Of a stretch of 33,510 bases of DNA, positions 23,592 through 31,660 are shown piece by piece (positions within the stretch are counted from its first letter, which is position 1; each line of letters opens with the position of its first letter). The notes below the pieces were generated by a model that saw only the letters and a program-made list of their open reading frames with translations, was not told the DNA's origin and made no database searches. Both the position numbers and the translations under genes were made by a program. The stretch lies in NCBI GenBank assembly GCA_016866785.1, contig VGLH01000035.1, positions 1-33,510 of the forward strand, in the 5' to 3' direction. Source of the DNA: Candidatus Poribacteria bacterium. GTDB taxonomy: Bacteria > Poribacteria > WGA-4E > GCA-2687025.

Positions 23592-24638
23592 ATGCGATCC
23601 GCAGTTGCGAGCGCCGGTCCGGCGCTGACTCGAGACGACTTCCAGAGCGACCAGGACGTGCGTTGGTGTCCGGGCTGCGGCGACTACTCGATTCTCGCTC
23701 AGGTGCAGCGCGTTCTGCCGGAACTGGGAGTGCCGAAAGAGAACATCGTGTTCATCTCCGGGATCGGCTGCTCGAGTCGCTTCCCCTACTACATGAACAC
23801 GTTTGGGTTCCACACGATTCACGGTCGCGCGCCTGCGATCGCCACGGGTCTCAAGCTGGCGCGCCCTGAGCTGGATGTGTGGGTCGTCACCGGCGACGGC
23901 GACGCGTTGAGCATCGGCGGCAATCACTTCGTCCACCTGTTGCGGCGGAACCTGGACATCCGCGTTCTGCTGTTCAACAACCAGATCTACGGGCTGACAA
24001 AGGGTCAGTACTCGCCGACATCCGAGCAGGGGAAGGTGACCTACTCGTCGCCGATGGGCTCCATCGAGACGCCGTTCAACCCGATGCGCGTCGCGTTGGG
24101 CGCGAACGCCTCTTTGGTCGCCCGGTCGCTCGACCGCGATACGAAGCACTTGCAGATGGTGCTCAAGCGCGCCCACGAGCACCAAGGCACGGCGTTCGTC
24201 GAGATCTATCAAGACTGCATCGTGTTCAACAAGGACACGTTCGCCCCCCTGACCGACCGCGAGACGAAGGACGACAACGTCCTCTACCTGGAACACGGCG
24301 AGCCGATGGTGTTCGGCAAGGAGCGCGACAAGGGCATCCGCCTGGACGGGCTTCAGCCGCGGGTGATTTCGTTGACGGATGGGCAGCATTCGGTCGCGGA
24401 CCTGCTGATTCACGACGAGCACGACCGCTACGGGACGCTGTCGGACATCCTGGCGACGTTCCAAGAACGCGTTGGTTTCCCCCGACCGGTGGGCATCGTC
24501 CGCAATATCGAGCGCGTGTGCTACGAGGATGTGATGCTCGAGCAGATCGACAAGGCGATGGCTCGATCAGGACCGGGCGACCTGGCTGCTCTGCTGGCGG
24601 AGGGGGACACATGGACGGTGGGGCCCAACGGGTCCTGA
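23592..24638 (+). CDS. korB: 2-oxoacid:ferredoxin oxidoreductase, beta subunit
   Basis: KorB binds thiamine diphosphate and a 4Fe-4S cluster. In this 348-residue protein the cluster Cys are visible as WCPGC (26 and 29), GIGCSS (60) and YQDC (209). The TPP motif runs from GDGDALSIGGNH (~101-112) to FNNQIYGLTKGQ (NN ~129-130). The ATG at 23592 has GAGGAA seven bases upstream; an in-frame TTG at 23562 is less likely. The gap from korA is 48 bases, so the pair is one transcript. The stop is 18 bases from the convergent AEC-transporter stop, and a small CTGGT/ACCAG stem (24650-24663) lies across that boundary. Confidence 0.96.
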   Translation: MRSAVASAGPALTRDDFQSDQDVRWCPGCGDYSILAQVQRVLPELGVPKENIVFISGIGCSSRFPYYMNTFGFHTIHGRAPAIATGLKLARPELDVWVVTGDGDALSIGGNHFVHLLRRNLDIRVLLFNNQIYGLTKGQYSPTSEQGKVTYSSPMGSIETPFNPMRVALGANASLVARSLDRDTKHLQMVLKRAHEHQGTAFVEIYQDCIVFNKDTFAPLTDRETKDDNVLYLEHGEPMVFGKERDKGIRLDGLQPRVISLTDGQHSVADLLIHDEHDRYGTLSDILATFQERVGFPRPVGIVRNIERVCYEDVMLEQIDKAMARSGPGDLAALLAEGDTWTVGPNGS

Positions 24639-24656
24639 TGCCGCCAGCCCTGGTCG

Positions 24657-25577
24657 TCACCAGCGTGACAGAGCGAAGGCGATGACGCAGGTCGCGGTGG
24701 CGACGCTCGCCAGCGTCGAACAGAGAACCGCCTGAGAGGCGAAGTCCGACTCGGACTCGAACTCGATGCTGAGCAGGGCTGTGTTCACTGCCGTCGGCAC
24801 AGCCGAGCCGATGAGCAAGACCTGCGCCGCCAACCCGCTGATTCCCAGCATGTGAATGATGCCCAGCCCCGCCAGCGGACCACCCACCAGTCGAATCGCC
24901 GCGCTCGCTCCCAAGGCTGCGGGCTGATCCACGCGACGAACCGTCCCTATTTGCGCACCCAACGTGAGGAGCCCCATGGGAACCAGCGCCGTGGCGATCC
25001 GATGCGACGCGATGGCAACGAAGCTGGGAAGTTCCGCGCCGACGTAGCGCAGCAGCAGCGCGAGCATGAACGCCGGCAAGATGGGATAGCGCAGGATGTG
25101 GCGTACGGACTCGGATACGGACCGCTTGCCGGAGGCAATGACGAACGCGCCCAGCGTGAACGTCGTGACGTTCTGAGTCGTCAAGACGACCGCTTGGATG
25201 GAGGTCGCCGTCTCGCGGGCTTCACCGGAGAAGACGAGCTCCATCACCGAGAGCCCGTAGTTCCCGCTGTTGTAGAAGATGGTCGAAACGGCGAACGCCA
25301 CGGCGAGGGGACGCGACATGCGTCGCAGCCGTGAGAACGCCAATGCCGCCGCAAGCATCGCCGCCATCACCAGCCAGGTGTAGAGCGCGGTCGTCCCGGC
25401 GTCGGAGAGGCTGATCCCGGTTCGGTAAAAGTTGTCGAAGAGGAAGAAGGGAACGAGGACGTTGACGTTGAGCTTGGAGAGCGCTCGAACGTCAATGCCG
25501 ACAGTCCTCTGGAGGAGGAAGCCCACTCCTGCCATGAGCACGAGCGGGAGGATCACCTGCGATACGGCTCCCAGCAC
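24657..25577 (-). CDS. AEC-family (auxin efflux carrier-type) transporter
   Basis: The 306-residue product has about ten hydrophobic segments in the two five-helix halves typical of the AEC/bile-acid-arsenite-riboflavin superfamily, for example VILPLVLMAGVGFLLQ, LNVNVLVPFFLFDNFY, FYNSGNYGLSVMELVFSG (the NxGNxG-like family motif), and VLLIGSAVPTAVNTALL. Bacterial members often export malate or other organic anions, but substrate cannot be read here. The start is placed at GTG 25577 because GAGAGG lies ten bases upstream and the upstream gene ends at 25607; the frame itself continues to 26159 as a shadow. It is co-directional with the epimerase gene 29 bases upstream and may share its transcript. 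Confidence 0.88.
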   Translation of the reverse strand: MLGAVSQVILPLVLMAGVGFLLQRTVGIDVRALSKLNVNVLVPFFLFDNFYRTGISLSDAGTTALYTWLVMAAMLAAALAFSRLRRMSRPLAVAFAVSTIFYNSGNYGLSVMELVFSGEARETATSIQAVVLTTQNVTTFTLGAFVIASGKRSVSESVRHILRYPILPAFMLALLLRYVGAELPSFVAIASHRIATALVPMGLLTLGAQIGTVRRVDQPAALGASAAIRLVGGPLAGLGIIHMLGISGLAAQVLLIGSAVPTAVNTALLSIEFESESDFASQAVLCSTLASVATATCVIAFALSRW

Positions 25578-25606
25578 AGCGAGGGCGCCTCTCTGGGAGC
25601 GGCTTC

Positions 25607-26590
25607 TCAGCGAGTCAGGAAGAGGGGGGCGATTCGCGCAGCATGCCGCTGGTACCAGTCGCGAGTCGTCCGAAGTCCGTCGATGAGAGGAACCTGAGGC
25701 TCGTAGCCGAGGACGTCGCGCGCATGGCTGATATCGGGCACGCGCAGATGCACGTCGGACTGCTTGTACGGTACGAACGCGACGCCGGAGCGCGATCCGC
25801 AGAGCTCGATGATGTCGGACGCGAGCTGGTACATCGTGACCGTGTTGAGGGCGTTCCCGACGTTGAAGCACCGCCCGATGGCGTTCTCGTTTTCCAGAGC
25901 CCGAAGCGCGCCGTCGACGAAGTCGCTGATGTAGCACCACGAGCGGATCGCGGAGCCATCGTTGTGTACCGTGAGCGGGGCGTTGTTCAACGCCTGGTAG
26001 ATGAACCGCAAGATGGCGTGGTCGCCTAGGCGCTTGGGACCGAAGATGTTGAACGGTCTGAGGATGACCGTCGGGAGTCCGTACTCCCGGTGATAGGCTG
26101 CGACGACGTGCTCGCTGGCTACTTTGCTGACGGCGTAGCACCAACGCGGGTCGTCGCACGAACCGATAGGCGTCGGAGCCCCTTCGGACGCTGCGTAGGC
26201 GTGCGTTCCATACACTTCGCTGGACGAGAAGTAGACGAAGCGCTCGATTCGCTTCATCGGCAGAGCGTCCAGCACCGACTGGGTGCCGCGCAGGTTGACG
26301 CTCAGCGTGTCCACCGTGTTCATCTGGACTTGCTGAACACCGACGACGGCAGCGAGATGGACGACGATATCGACATCGGCGCAGGCGTTTCGGAGCTTCT
26401 CCGTGTCGAGAAGGTCGCCTCGCACACAGTGGACGTTGGGATTGCTTCCGAGGGATGAGTAGGAGAACGAGTTGTTCTGGAACTCAATGTCGTAGAGGAT
26501 CACTTGGTTCGTGGCGGCAAGCGCTTCGGCGAACACGGTGCCGATGAATCCCCCGCCGCCCGTCATCAAGATCCGACGACCGTGAATCAT
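25607..26590 (-). CDS. NAD-dependent epimerase/dehydratase (extended SDR)
   Basis: The 327-residue product is an extended short-chain dehydrogenase of the nucleotide-sugar epimerase type. The NAD-binding motif TGGGGFIG is at residues ~9-16; FVYFSSSEVYG provides the catalytic Ser region and CYAVSK the Y-x-x-x-K pair (~146-150). VILRPFNIFGPKRLGDHAIL is the substrate-binding RxFNxxG segment. Likely substrates are UDP- or dTDP-sugars, but the specific reaction cannot be assigned. ATG 26590 is supported by AGGAG six bases upstream; the frame extends to 26704 without a ribosome site. An inverted repeat lies just upstream (26642-26676). Confidence 0.9.
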   Translation of the reverse strand: MIHGRRILMTGGGGFIGTVFAEALAATNQVILYDIEFQNNSFSYSSLGSNPNVHCVRGDLLDTEKLRNACADVDIVVHLAAVVGVQQVQMNTVDTLSVNLRGTQSVLDALPMKRIERFVYFSSSEVYGTHAYAASEGAPTPIGSCDDPRWCYAVSKVASEHVVAAYHREYGLPTVILRPFNIFGPKRLGDHAILRFIYQALNNAPLTVHNDGSAIRSWCYISDFVDGALRALENENAIGRCFNVGNALNTVTMYQLASDIIELCGSRSGVAFVPYKQSDVHLRVPDISHARDVLGYEPQVPLIDGLRTTRDWYQRHAARIAPLFLTR

Positions 26591-26641
26591 GCCACACTCC
26601 TGGAGAGGATGTCGGAACTCGTCTCGGACAGTGAACCCTTT

Positions 26642-26676
26642 CCATTCGAGTGTGCAAAACAGCCCATCTCGAATGG
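26642..26676. repeat. Nine-base perfect inverted repeat upstream of the epimerase gene
   Basis: CCATTCGAG (26642-26650) and CTCGAATGG (26668-26676) are separated by 17 bases, 52 bases before the epimerase start. A second stem, GTTGGCGGA/TCCGTCAAC with a three-base loop (26793-26813, one G-T pair), lies in the same 336-base divergent gap 26591-26926. They could be operator or leader structures; no gene was found here. Confidence 0.45.
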
Positions 26677-26861
26677 CGCGCTCATCTGTTCGACGGATTC
26701 GCACGAGGCCCGCGCTGCCGGCTCATTACGAGACGACGCGAACGGCATGCCTCGGCCTCACGGGAAGCTGAGGATCGGGCAGAGCATAGCACGTTGGCGG
26801 AGTTTCCGTCAACTCTACCCGCGCCGGTGGAGTCGGACGAGACCGCGACGCCGCCCGCCCG

Positions 26862-26890
26862 TTGCGCGAAGGGCTGAGAGCCGCTAGACT
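26862..26890 (+). promoter_or_regulatory. Predicted promoter of the HTH/coiled-coil gene
   Basis: TTGCGC (26862-26867) and TAGACT (26885-26890) are separated by 17 bases and lie 36 bases before the ATG at 26927. Confidence 0.45.
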
Positions 26891-26926
26891 CGACGGTCGC
26901 CCGGCAACACGAGGAAGTGGGAGCCC

Positions 26927-27451
26927 ATGCAGGATACGTACACCGCCGTCGAAGCCGCCCGTGCGGTGAACGTCTCGGAAGCGACCATTCGCAACTACAT
27001 CCGAGCCGGGAAGCTCTCGGCGGAGAAAGACGGCACTTCGTGGTCGATCACGCGCGAGCAGCTCGAGGCGGCGTTCGGCTACGTCATGGAGCTCGACGAG
27101 CAAGAGGCGGAGCGTCCAGCGACCGGTGGGTTGCCGGTGCAGTCGGATGCCATCGTCAAGCTGGTCGAAGCCGCCACTCAGCCCGTGGGGGAGGCGATCG
27201 ACCTGTTGCGCGCCCAACTCGCCGTCAAAGACCAGCGGATCGCTGAGCTCGAAGCGCACATCGAGCGGCTGCAAGGTCAGGTCTCCCAACTCGCGACCCA
27301 AGTCGCCGAGAGCGCCTCGTCTCAGAACGCCGCGTGGCAGGAGTTCATCCGCCAGCACACAGAGCAGCTCGCCACGCTCGCCACCGCGCGGATGAACACG
27401 CGCGACGAGACTCCCCGCCGAAGATGGTTCCAGCGGTGGTTCTCGAAGTAG
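26927..27451 (+). CDS. MerR/excisionase-type HTH protein with coiled coil
   Basis: The 174-residue product has an N-terminal helix-turn-helix of the MerR/excisionase type (residues ~4-47: YTAVEAARAVNVSEATIRNYIRAGKLSA ... WSITREQLEAAFG). An acidic linker follows, then a long coiled coil (~80-150: LLRAQLAVKDQRIAELEAHI, heptad-like). The protein ends with a basic aromatic motif, RRRWFQRWFSK, similar in style to the short Trp/Phe-rich tails on some plasmid and phage HTH/coiled-coil proteins. It may bind DNA and self-associate, with the tail contacting membrane or a partner. GAGGAAGTGGGAG precedes the ATG. The following oxidoreductase genes may be its targets, but no operator repeat was identified. 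Confidence 0.88.
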   Translation: MQDTYTAVEAARAVNVSEATIRNYIRAGKLSAEKDGTSWSITREQLEAAFGYVMELDEQEAERPATGGLPVQSDAIVKLVEAATQPVGEAIDLLRAQLAVKDQRIAELEAHIERLQGQVSQLATQVAESASSQNAAWQEFIRQHTEQLATLATARMNTRDETPRRRWFQRWFSK

Positions 27452-27505
27452 AACCCGCGTCGCGTGGCTGCATCCCACGGTCGGCCGACCTAGACGGCGA
27501 TTCCC

Positions 27506-28606
27506 ATGCTGCGCTACGGCTTCGAGCATCCGGCTGAAGAGAAGGTCCGCGCTGGGTTCGTCGGGTGCGGCGGGCACTCCTTCCGCAACGTCTACCCGTG
27601 CCTTCGGTACGCTCCCGTCGATCTCGTCGCCGTGTGCGATCTGGATGAAGCCCGCGCGAACGCCTATGCCCGCGAGTTCGGTGCGGCGCGCGCCTATACC
27701 GACGTCGATCTCATGCTCGCCCACGAAGAGCTCGACGCCGTGTTCGTCGTGACGAACTACGACGCAGATGGGCTTCCTCGGTTCCCCGCCATCGCGATCC
27801 CGGCGATGCAGGCTGGGGCTCACGTGTGGATCGAGAAGCCGCCAGCCGGCACGTCTGCCGACATCGAGGCGATGATCCGAGTGTCCCAAGAGACGGGGAA
27901 GTTCGTGCAGGTCGGCTACAAGAAGATGTTCACGCCGGCGAACTCCAAGCTGCGCGAGATATCCCGGAGCGAATCCTTTGGAGCCATCACGTCCATCGCC
28001 GCCCGGTATCCCCAGGGTCTGCCCGACATGGATCGACGTACCGACTCGAAGGCGATGGTCGGGTTCCTGGATCATATCCACCACCCCGGATCGGTACTCC
28101 AGTTGCTCGCCGGGCCGGCGCGCACGCTCTACTACGAGCGAGCGCGGAACGGCGCAACCGTCGCGACGCTGACGTTCGGCGATGGGATCGTTGGGAACTT
28201 GCACCTGACGGCAGGTCAGTCGGGCACGAGCCCACTCGAGCGGACGGAGATCATCGGCGAAGGAGCGAACGCCGTCGTCGAGAACGGCGTCCGGCTCACG
28301 TACTACCGTCGGGGCGGCAGGGGACCCGGTGGCTACGGGAGATCACCGGACTTCATCGGCGACGAGGCGAGCGCTCCGCTCGTATGGGAGCCCGAGTTCT
28401 CGCTGGGGCAGCTCTACAACAAGGGGCTGTTCTTGATGGGCTACGCGCCGGAGATCACCGCGTTCGTCGAGTCGGCGCGGCACAACCGCCCGCCTGAGAA
28501 GGCGAACCTGGCGGACGCACTTGCGATCACTCGGCTGTACGAAGCCTATCGATACCATCCGGCGGGGGAAGTCATTCCCGTCAATCCCCGAACCGAAGGG
28601 GCATGA
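27506..28606 (+). CDS. Gfo/Idh/MocA-family oxidoreductase
   Basis: The 366-residue product has an N-terminal Rossmann domain (KVRAGFVGCGGHSFRNVYP at ~14-32, AVCDLDEARANAYA) and the family's WIEKPPAGTS motif with the catalytic Lys (~112). The C-terminal domain contains GFLDHIHHPGSVLQLLAG with candidate His residues. Members oxidise or reduce sugars and cyclitols with NAD(P); the substrate is not predictable. The ribosome site is weak. Its stop is three bases before the next ATG (28610), so the two oxidoreductase genes are co-transcribed and perhaps act on successive or related substrates. Confidence 0.92.
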   Translation: MLRYGFEHPAEEKVRAGFVGCGGHSFRNVYPCLRYAPVDLVAVCDLDEARANAYAREFGAARAYTDVDLMLAHEELDAVFVVTNYDADGLPRFPAIAIPAMQAGAHVWIEKPPAGTSADIEAMIRVSQETGKFVQVGYKKMFTPANSKLREISRSESFGAITSIAARYPQGLPDMDRRTDSKAMVGFLDHIHHPGSVLQLLAGPARTLYYERARNGATVATLTFGDGIVGNLHLTAGQSGTSPLERTEIIGEGANAVVENGVRLTYYRRGGRGPGGYGRSPDFIGDEASAPLVWEPEFSLGQLYNKGLFLMGYAPEITAFVESARHNRPPEKANLADALAITRLYEAYRYHPAGEVIPVNPRTEGA

Positions 28607-28609
28607 TCC

Positions 28610-29566
28610 ATGGATCGAGTACGCGCCGCCGTGGTCGGTGGCGGAAGTCTCGCGAACGCCGTCCACTACCCATCGTTGTCCGAGATGGAGGACGTCGAGA
28701 TCGTCGCCATCGCGGAACTCAACCCGGCGCGTCTGAACGCGACGGCGGATAAGTACGGCGTCGCAGGACGGTTCACCGACTACCGGCAGATGATCGCCGA
28801 AACGGAGCCCGATGCTGTCTATATCTTGATGCCGCCGTACCACCTGTTCGACATCACGATTCACGCGCTGAACGCCGGAAAGCACGTCTTCATCGAGAAG
28901 CCGCCGGGCGTGACGACCTATCAGACGACCGCCTTCGCCCGTCTGGCGGAGCAGAAGGGCGTCAAGACGATGTGCGGGTTCAACCGCCGGCACATACCGC
29001 TGCTCAAGTGGGCGAAGGACGAGGTGACAGCGAGCGGCGAGATCGTCCAGTGTGTCGCAACGTTCTACAAGTATCATACCGGCGGGAGATACTACGACGG
29101 CGCGATTGACATTCTTACCTGCGACGCCGTCCACGCGGTCGATACGCTCCGATGGATGGGCGGGGACGTGACGAAAGTCACGTCGCTCGTGCGCCGCTAC
29201 CACGCGGATTTCGACAACGCGTTCAACGCGCTCGTCGAGTTCGAGAGCGGGGCTACCGGTGTGCTGCTCACCAATTGGATGACCGGCGCCCGGATGCACG
29301 CCTTCGAGCTCCATGCGCCGGGGGCTTCCGCGTACGTGGACGGCGACCGCGAGGCGCGCCTGTTCGTCCAGAACGGGCCCGCCCAGGTGCGGACGACGCA
29401 GGATGCAGCAGGCAGCGCGTCGCAGCATCGATACTACGGGTTCTTGGATGAGAGCCGGCACTTCATCGACTGTATCCGTGAAGACCGTCTGCCGACCAGC
29501 CACTTCGGCGACGCCGTTAAGACGATGGAACTGGTGGATCGCATCTACGCGAACAACGTCGCGTGA
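28610..29566 (+). CDS. Gfo/Idh/MocA-family oxidoreductase
   Basis: The 318-residue product opens with the NAD(P)-binding strand VRAAVVGGGSLANAVHYPSL. HVFIEKPPGVTTYQ carries the conserved E-K-P (~95-97). CDAVHAVDTLRWMGGDV supplies the D...H...D-type residues of the active site. The length is at the short end for the family. GAAGGGG precedes the ATG at 28610, and the gene begins three bases after the previous oxidoreductase stops. It differs clearly from that neighbour in sequence, so it is a diverged paralogue rather than a recent copy. The MFS transporter follows 34 bases later and may import or export the substrate. Confidence 0.92.
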   Translation: MDRVRAAVVGGGSLANAVHYPSLSEMEDVEIVAIAELNPARLNATADKYGVAGRFTDYRQMIAETEPDAVYILMPPYHLFDITIHALNAGKHVFIEKPPGVTTYQTTAFARLAEQKGVKTMCGFNRRHIPLLKWAKDEVTASGEIVQCVATFYKYHTGGRYYDGAIDILTCDAVHAVDTLRWMGGDVTKVTSLVRRYHADFDNAFNALVEFESGATGVLLTNWMTGARMHAFELHAPGASAYVDGDREARLFVQNGPAQVRTTQDAAGSASQHRYYGFLDESRHFIDCIREDRLPTSHFGDAVKTMELVDRIYANNVA

Positions 29567-29600
29567 TACCGGATAACCCGGGCGCGCGGGAGGGTGAGGT

Positions 29601-30806
29601 ATGGGGCGGGGTGTGTCGGCTCGCGTACAGTTGCTGTGGCTGACCGTCGCGCACGGGACAGTCGATGCCTACGCCCTCATGGTTCCATTCCTGCTGCCCA
29701 TCCTGCTCGAAGGAACCGCTGGGCGTCCTGGCTTGTCTCCGCCGGGACAGCGGGAGCTCTACGCGGGCGTGTTCGCGGCGATGTCCGCGGCGTCCACGTC
29801 ATTGGGGCAGTTGGGGTTCGCCTTACTCGCCGACCGCGCTCGGAACGCGGCGTTCCTGTGGGGCGGGCTTGCGGTCGCCGCGTTCGGCATGTCGCTGGTC
29901 GGGCTGGCTCCTAACCTGCCCCTGGCGTTCGCCCTGGTGTTGATCGGTGGGATGGGCGTCGCGGCGTTCCATCCCCAGGCGACGGTGGCGGCGCGGCTGG
30001 TCTCCAAGGCTCAGGGGCTGGGCGTCTCGGTGTTCGTCACCGGCGGGAACATCGGGCAGTCGGTCGGTCCGTTTCTTCTGATCGTCGCGTTGTCGGCGTT
30101 CGGTCCGCGTGCGTTCGCCCCGGCGATGATTCCCGGGATCGCGCTCGCCCTGCTCCTGATCCCCACGCTCTCAGGCGTTGTCAACGGGAACGGCGAGACG
30201 CGCCGCGCAGAGCGTCCGACAGGACCGATCCCGTACCGGGCGCTCGGCGTGCTCTTTGCGCTCGTCGTCCTGCGTACGCTCGCGTTCACCGGCTTCCTGA
30301 ACTTCCTGTCGCTCTACCTGAAGGACCGCGGATTCGGCGACATCGCGAGGGCAGGCGCGATGTCGGGATTCATCTTCTTCGGGTCGGTGGGGATGCTGTT
30401 GGGCGGGCTGCTGTCTGACCGTCTGCCGCGAACGCCGCTCCTTCTGGCGTCGCTGTTGCTGCCATCGCCCGCGTGGATCGGCGTGCTCCACACGCAAGGG
30501 CTCGCCTTCTTCGGTCTGCTGTTCCTGGGCAATTTCCTGTTCCAGTTCTCGACGCCGATCTACATCGTCCTGGGTCAGGAGGCGATGCCCGAACGCGCGA
30601 ACGTGGCGACGAGCCTGATGATGGGAACCGCTTGGGGAACCGCCGGTCTGCTGGCGCTTCCGGTGGGAGCCATCGCCAACTCGATTGGCTTGACGCCGAC
30701 GCTCACGGGCTTGGCGCTGATCCCAGTCGCGGCGGTCGTGCTGCTGCTGGCGATGCCAAAGCAAAGCGACCACGACGCGAAGGTTTTGGAGCTCTCCGCG
30801 TCGTGA
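29601..30806 (+). CDS. MFS transporter, fosmidomycin-resistance (Fsr)-like
   Basis: The 401-residue product has about 12 membrane segments. HGTVDAYALMVPFLLPILLEG at the first helix, the ALLADRARN loop between helices 2 and 3, and GMGVAAFHPQATVAA in helix 4 follow the Fsr-like/MFS pattern, and LLSDRLPRTPLL is the second-half counterpart of the family loop. GGAGGGTGAGG lies right before the ATG. The substrate is unknown; homologues export drugs or move small metabolites. It is the last gene of the oxidoreductase group and ends 21 bases from the convergent LamG gene stop. Confidence 0.9.
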   Translation: MGRGVSARVQLLWLTVAHGTVDAYALMVPFLLPILLEGTAGRPGLSPPGQRELYAGVFAAMSAASTSLGQLGFALLADRARNAAFLWGGLAVAAFGMSLVGLAPNLPLAFALVLIGGMGVAAFHPQATVAARLVSKAQGLGVSVFVTGGNIGQSVGPFLLIVALSAFGPRAFAPAMIPGIALALLLIPTLSGVVNGNGETRRAERPTGPIPYRALGVLFALVVLRTLAFTGFLNFLSLYLKDRGFGDIARAGAMSGFIFFGSVGMLLGGLLSDRLPRTPLLLASLLLPSPAWIGVLHTQGLAFFGLLFLGNFLFQFSTPIYIVLGQEAMPERANVATSLMMGTAWGTAGLLALPVGAIANSIGLTPTLTGLALIPVAAVVLLLAMPKQSDHDAKVLELSAS

Positions 30807-30827
30807 TCGCTTGGGGTGAACGAAGCC

Positions 30828-31595
30828 TTAGCGCAGGACGTCGCTCTTGATGGTTCCCCACATGAGGGTCGCGCGGTCGCGCGGCTCGACGGCGGTCGTG
30901 ATGCCCGTCATCGCCTTGGCGACTTCGGCGTCTGTCAAAGCGCGATTGTACATCGCCATCTCGTCGTAGCTGCCGACGGTCCAGCGAACCGTGCCGCCGC
31001 GCGCTCCGATGAAGAGGGGACCCGTGTTCGTCCCAAGCGTCCCGACACAGTCGCGCTGACCCACGACCTTGCCATCGACGTAGATCTTGATGACCTTGCC
31101 GTCGAAGCTCGCCGCGATGTGGTGCCACGTCCCATCCAGGACCCCACCAGCTTCACCTTCGTCATCGCAGTTCTCCGGCAAGCCGAAGATCTGGAGCATG
31201 ACCTTGTTGCCGTAGTCGGGCAGCAGGTTGTACTCGCCAGCCTGCCACGACGGGCCCTTCTCGATAGCGCTCTGGTGGTCGCCTGTATCGGCGGCGATCT
31301 TGCACCAGGTCATCAGGGTCATCGACTGCAGGTTCAGCGAGGCGTTGTGCGCCACCTCGAGGTGGGCATTGGCGACCAGGTCGATGCCCTGCCCGTACTT
31401 GCCAGCGCCTCGGACCGCCTTGCCCTTGAGCATGGCGTCGTTGCCCTTGCCGCTCGAGTCGACAGCCTTCTCTCCGCTGCCCTCAAAGGAGAGCAGCATG
31501 ATGAGCGATGGGTCCGCCGCCGCATATGCCGAGACGCCATAAGACATCGCCACGCCTACCGCTCCTGCAAGGAGCCAGCGCGCGTTTCGTGCCAT
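30828..31595 (-). CDS. Secreted LamG-domain protein with conserved C-terminal tail
   Basis: The 255-residue product has a signal peptide (LLAGAVGVAMSYGVSAYA) and a LamG/Laminin_G_3 domain: LLSFEGSGEKAVDSSGKGND at the start, then GTWHHIAASFDGKVIKIYVDG, then VGSYDEMAMYNRALTDAEV, the usual final strand and turn. Two Cys (in LPENCDDE and QRDCVG) are shared in position with its neighbour and probably form a disulfide. The C-terminus reads VEPRDRATLMWGTIK plus five residues, matching the tail found on three other exported proteins in the window. AGGAGG precedes the ATG. It lies 65 bases downstream of a close paralogue; GCCCC/GGGGC (31617-31631) forms a small stem between them. Confidence 0.93.
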   Translation of the reverse strand: MARNARWLLAGAVGVAMSYGVSAYAAADPSLIMLLSFEGSGEKAVDSSGKGNDAMLKGKAVRGAGKYGQGIDLVANAHLEVAHNASLNLQSMTLMTWCKIAADTGDHQSAIEKGPSWQAGEYNLLPDYGNKVMLQIFGLPENCDDEGEAGGVLDGTWHHIAASFDGKVIKIYVDGKVVGQRDCVGTLGTNTGPLFIGARGGTVRWTVGSYDEMAMYNRALTDAEVAKAMTGITTAVEPRDRATLMWGTIKSDVLR

Positions 31596-31660
31596 TCGCT
31601 TCGCCTCCTGGTTGGTGCCCCGTACAGGGGCTGGTTCCTACGGGCGCTCGGGTCGCCGAT

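Noticed and set aside
23112-24464. A 450-codon minus-strand frame opposite korB
   Set aside because: Shadow of korA/korB in GC-rich DNA; no ribosome site or family pattern.
26726-28204. A 492-codon minus-strand frame
   Set aside because: It lies opposite the HTH and Gfo/Idh/MocA genes, whose products are recognisable; its translation is unstructured Arg-rich sequence.
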